Assembly (NCBI GenBank): GCA_021209875.1
Contig: JAGYVD010000006.1
Coordinates: 1,116,001-1,180,000, forward strand
DNA: 64,000 nucleotides
Source: Rosellinia necatrix
Lineage: Eukaryota > Ascomycota > Sordariomycetes > Xylariales > Xylariaceae
Direction: 5' to 3'
The notes beneath the pieces are model-generated. The model had not been told where the DNA came from. It was given only the letters and a program-made list of their open reading frames with translations, and did not search any database. Of the stretch, positions 63,401 to 64,000 are shown piece after piece. Each line of letters starts with the position of its first letter. The stretch's first letter is position 1. The position numbers were made by a program, and so were the translations under genes.

Positions 63401-63844
63401 TAATTTTAATTTTATAAGTTTTAACGTTATAAAATTAAACTTAATAATAAACTTAAATATTTAAACTAATAAAAATATATATAAAACTTATAAAACTTAT
63501 AAATATATTATATTTAATTAAATTATATAAATAATATTATTTAAAAGTTTGTTTAAATAAACATTTTAAACTTATAAAACAAAAATAAACGCTTAAGTTT
63601 ATAAAAACTATTAAAAACTTAATAATTTAAAAATAAAACATATATTTAAAGCTTAAAAATTAAAATATAATAACTATAAATAATATAATGCTAAGCTTAT
63701 AAAAACATAATTTAATATTATATTTATATTTTATATTATATAAATAAAGCTTGCTACGTTTTAAACTTTTAAAAAAATATACAAAGTAATAATTAAACGC
63801 CCTGTACCAACGTTAAACTTAATTTAATTTAATTCAATTTAATT
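57476..63844 (+). mobile_element. RIP-degraded non-LTR (LINE) retrotransposon, copy 2
   Basis: A 6.37-kb AT-rich block, the inverted counterpart of 38797-45216 and collinear with it along the whole length. For example, the GCAGCTGGACTT site at 62752 and the CTGCAGCG site at 58818 have mirrored partners at about 39868 and 43855. About 50 bp of length difference separates the copies. The left end keeps some normal sequence (GTGCGCAAGCTACTG). The right end carries the short-period AATTT tail (63818-63844), so the element is read rightwards. It has its own, different 14-bp target-site duplication, so it is an independent insertion and not one arm of a larger inverted duplication. No coding potential remains. 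Confidence 0.8.
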
Positions 63845-63858
63845 CCAGCAATACAAAC
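63845..63858. repeat. Target-site duplication, right, LINE copy 2
   Basis: CCAGCAATACAAAC, partner of 57462-57475. Confidence 0.7.
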
Positions 63859-64000
63859 TGTGATAATTTCCTTACCTATAACATGCTATTCGATTGCGGA
63901 TTTATAAAAGGCATAATCTTCGAATTCTTTGAGCTTGCCGACCCCTTTTTCGAGTGCAAAGTCTTTGAATAGAAGAGATGAATTGCAACGGTTCACGACA

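Noticed and set aside
38797..63844. AT-rich blocks as mitochondrial DNA or centromere
   Set aside because: They are exact inverted counterparts with target-site duplications and normal nuclear genes between them; no mitochondrial genes or rRNA are seen.

Overview
The window is nuclear DNA from a filamentous ascomycete (Pezizomycotina, probably Sordariomycetes). The genes carry many short GT-AG introns of about 45-150 bp. A large highly reducing polyketide synthase (HR-PKS) sits among tailoring enzymes. Two blocks of roughly 6.4 kb are so rich in A and T that almost nothing can be coded, which is the look of repeats destroyed by repeat-induced point mutation (RIP). All exon models below come from reading splice signals and protein families by eye.

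Positions 431-34896 form a secondary-metabolite cluster that may extend left of the window. In order: an AYR1-like short-chain dehydrogenase (SDR, +), a DHA2-type MFS exporter (-), a retinol-dehydrogenase-like SDR (SDR-A, +), a third SDR (+), a berberine-bridge-like FAD oxidase (BBE-A, -), a cupin with a hydrophobic tail (+), SDR-B (-, paralogue of SDR-A), BBE-B (+, paralogue of BBE-A), a P450 (-), an intron-rich AYR1-like SDR (+), a small cupin (-), an SDR (-) and an 11-exon HR-PKS of about 2460 residues (+; KS-AT-DH-degenerate MT-ER-KR-ACP). The combination HR-PKS, several SDRs, cupin, P450 and FAD oxidase is that of the fungal salicylaldehyde or salicyl-alcohol pathways (sordarial, pyriculol, flavoglaucin, trichoxide). 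In these pathways the PKS makes a reduced chain, SDRs and a cupin help turn it into an aromatic salicyl unit, and P450 and FAD oxidases adjust its oxidation state. No transcription factor, prenyltransferase or thioesterase is visible in this cluster.

Positions 35448-38730 hold an AA9 lytic polysaccharide monooxygenase gene and an unrecognised 252-residue gene. Then come two copies of one RIP-degraded element in opposite orientation, 38797-45216 and 57476-63844. Each is flanked by its own 14-16 bp near-perfect target-site duplication and has no terminal repeats. This fits a full-length non-LTR (LINE) retrotransposon.

Between the two copies lies a 12.2-kb island of normal composition. It holds a probably broken membrane-protein-like gene, a CE3-like SGNH esterase, an orphan small gene, a truncated Zn2Cys6 regulator, an aminotransferase relic, an intact pisatin-demethylase-like P450, and a 446-bp retroelement fragment with a perfect 15-bp target-site duplication. 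The last 150 bases hold no recognisable gene.
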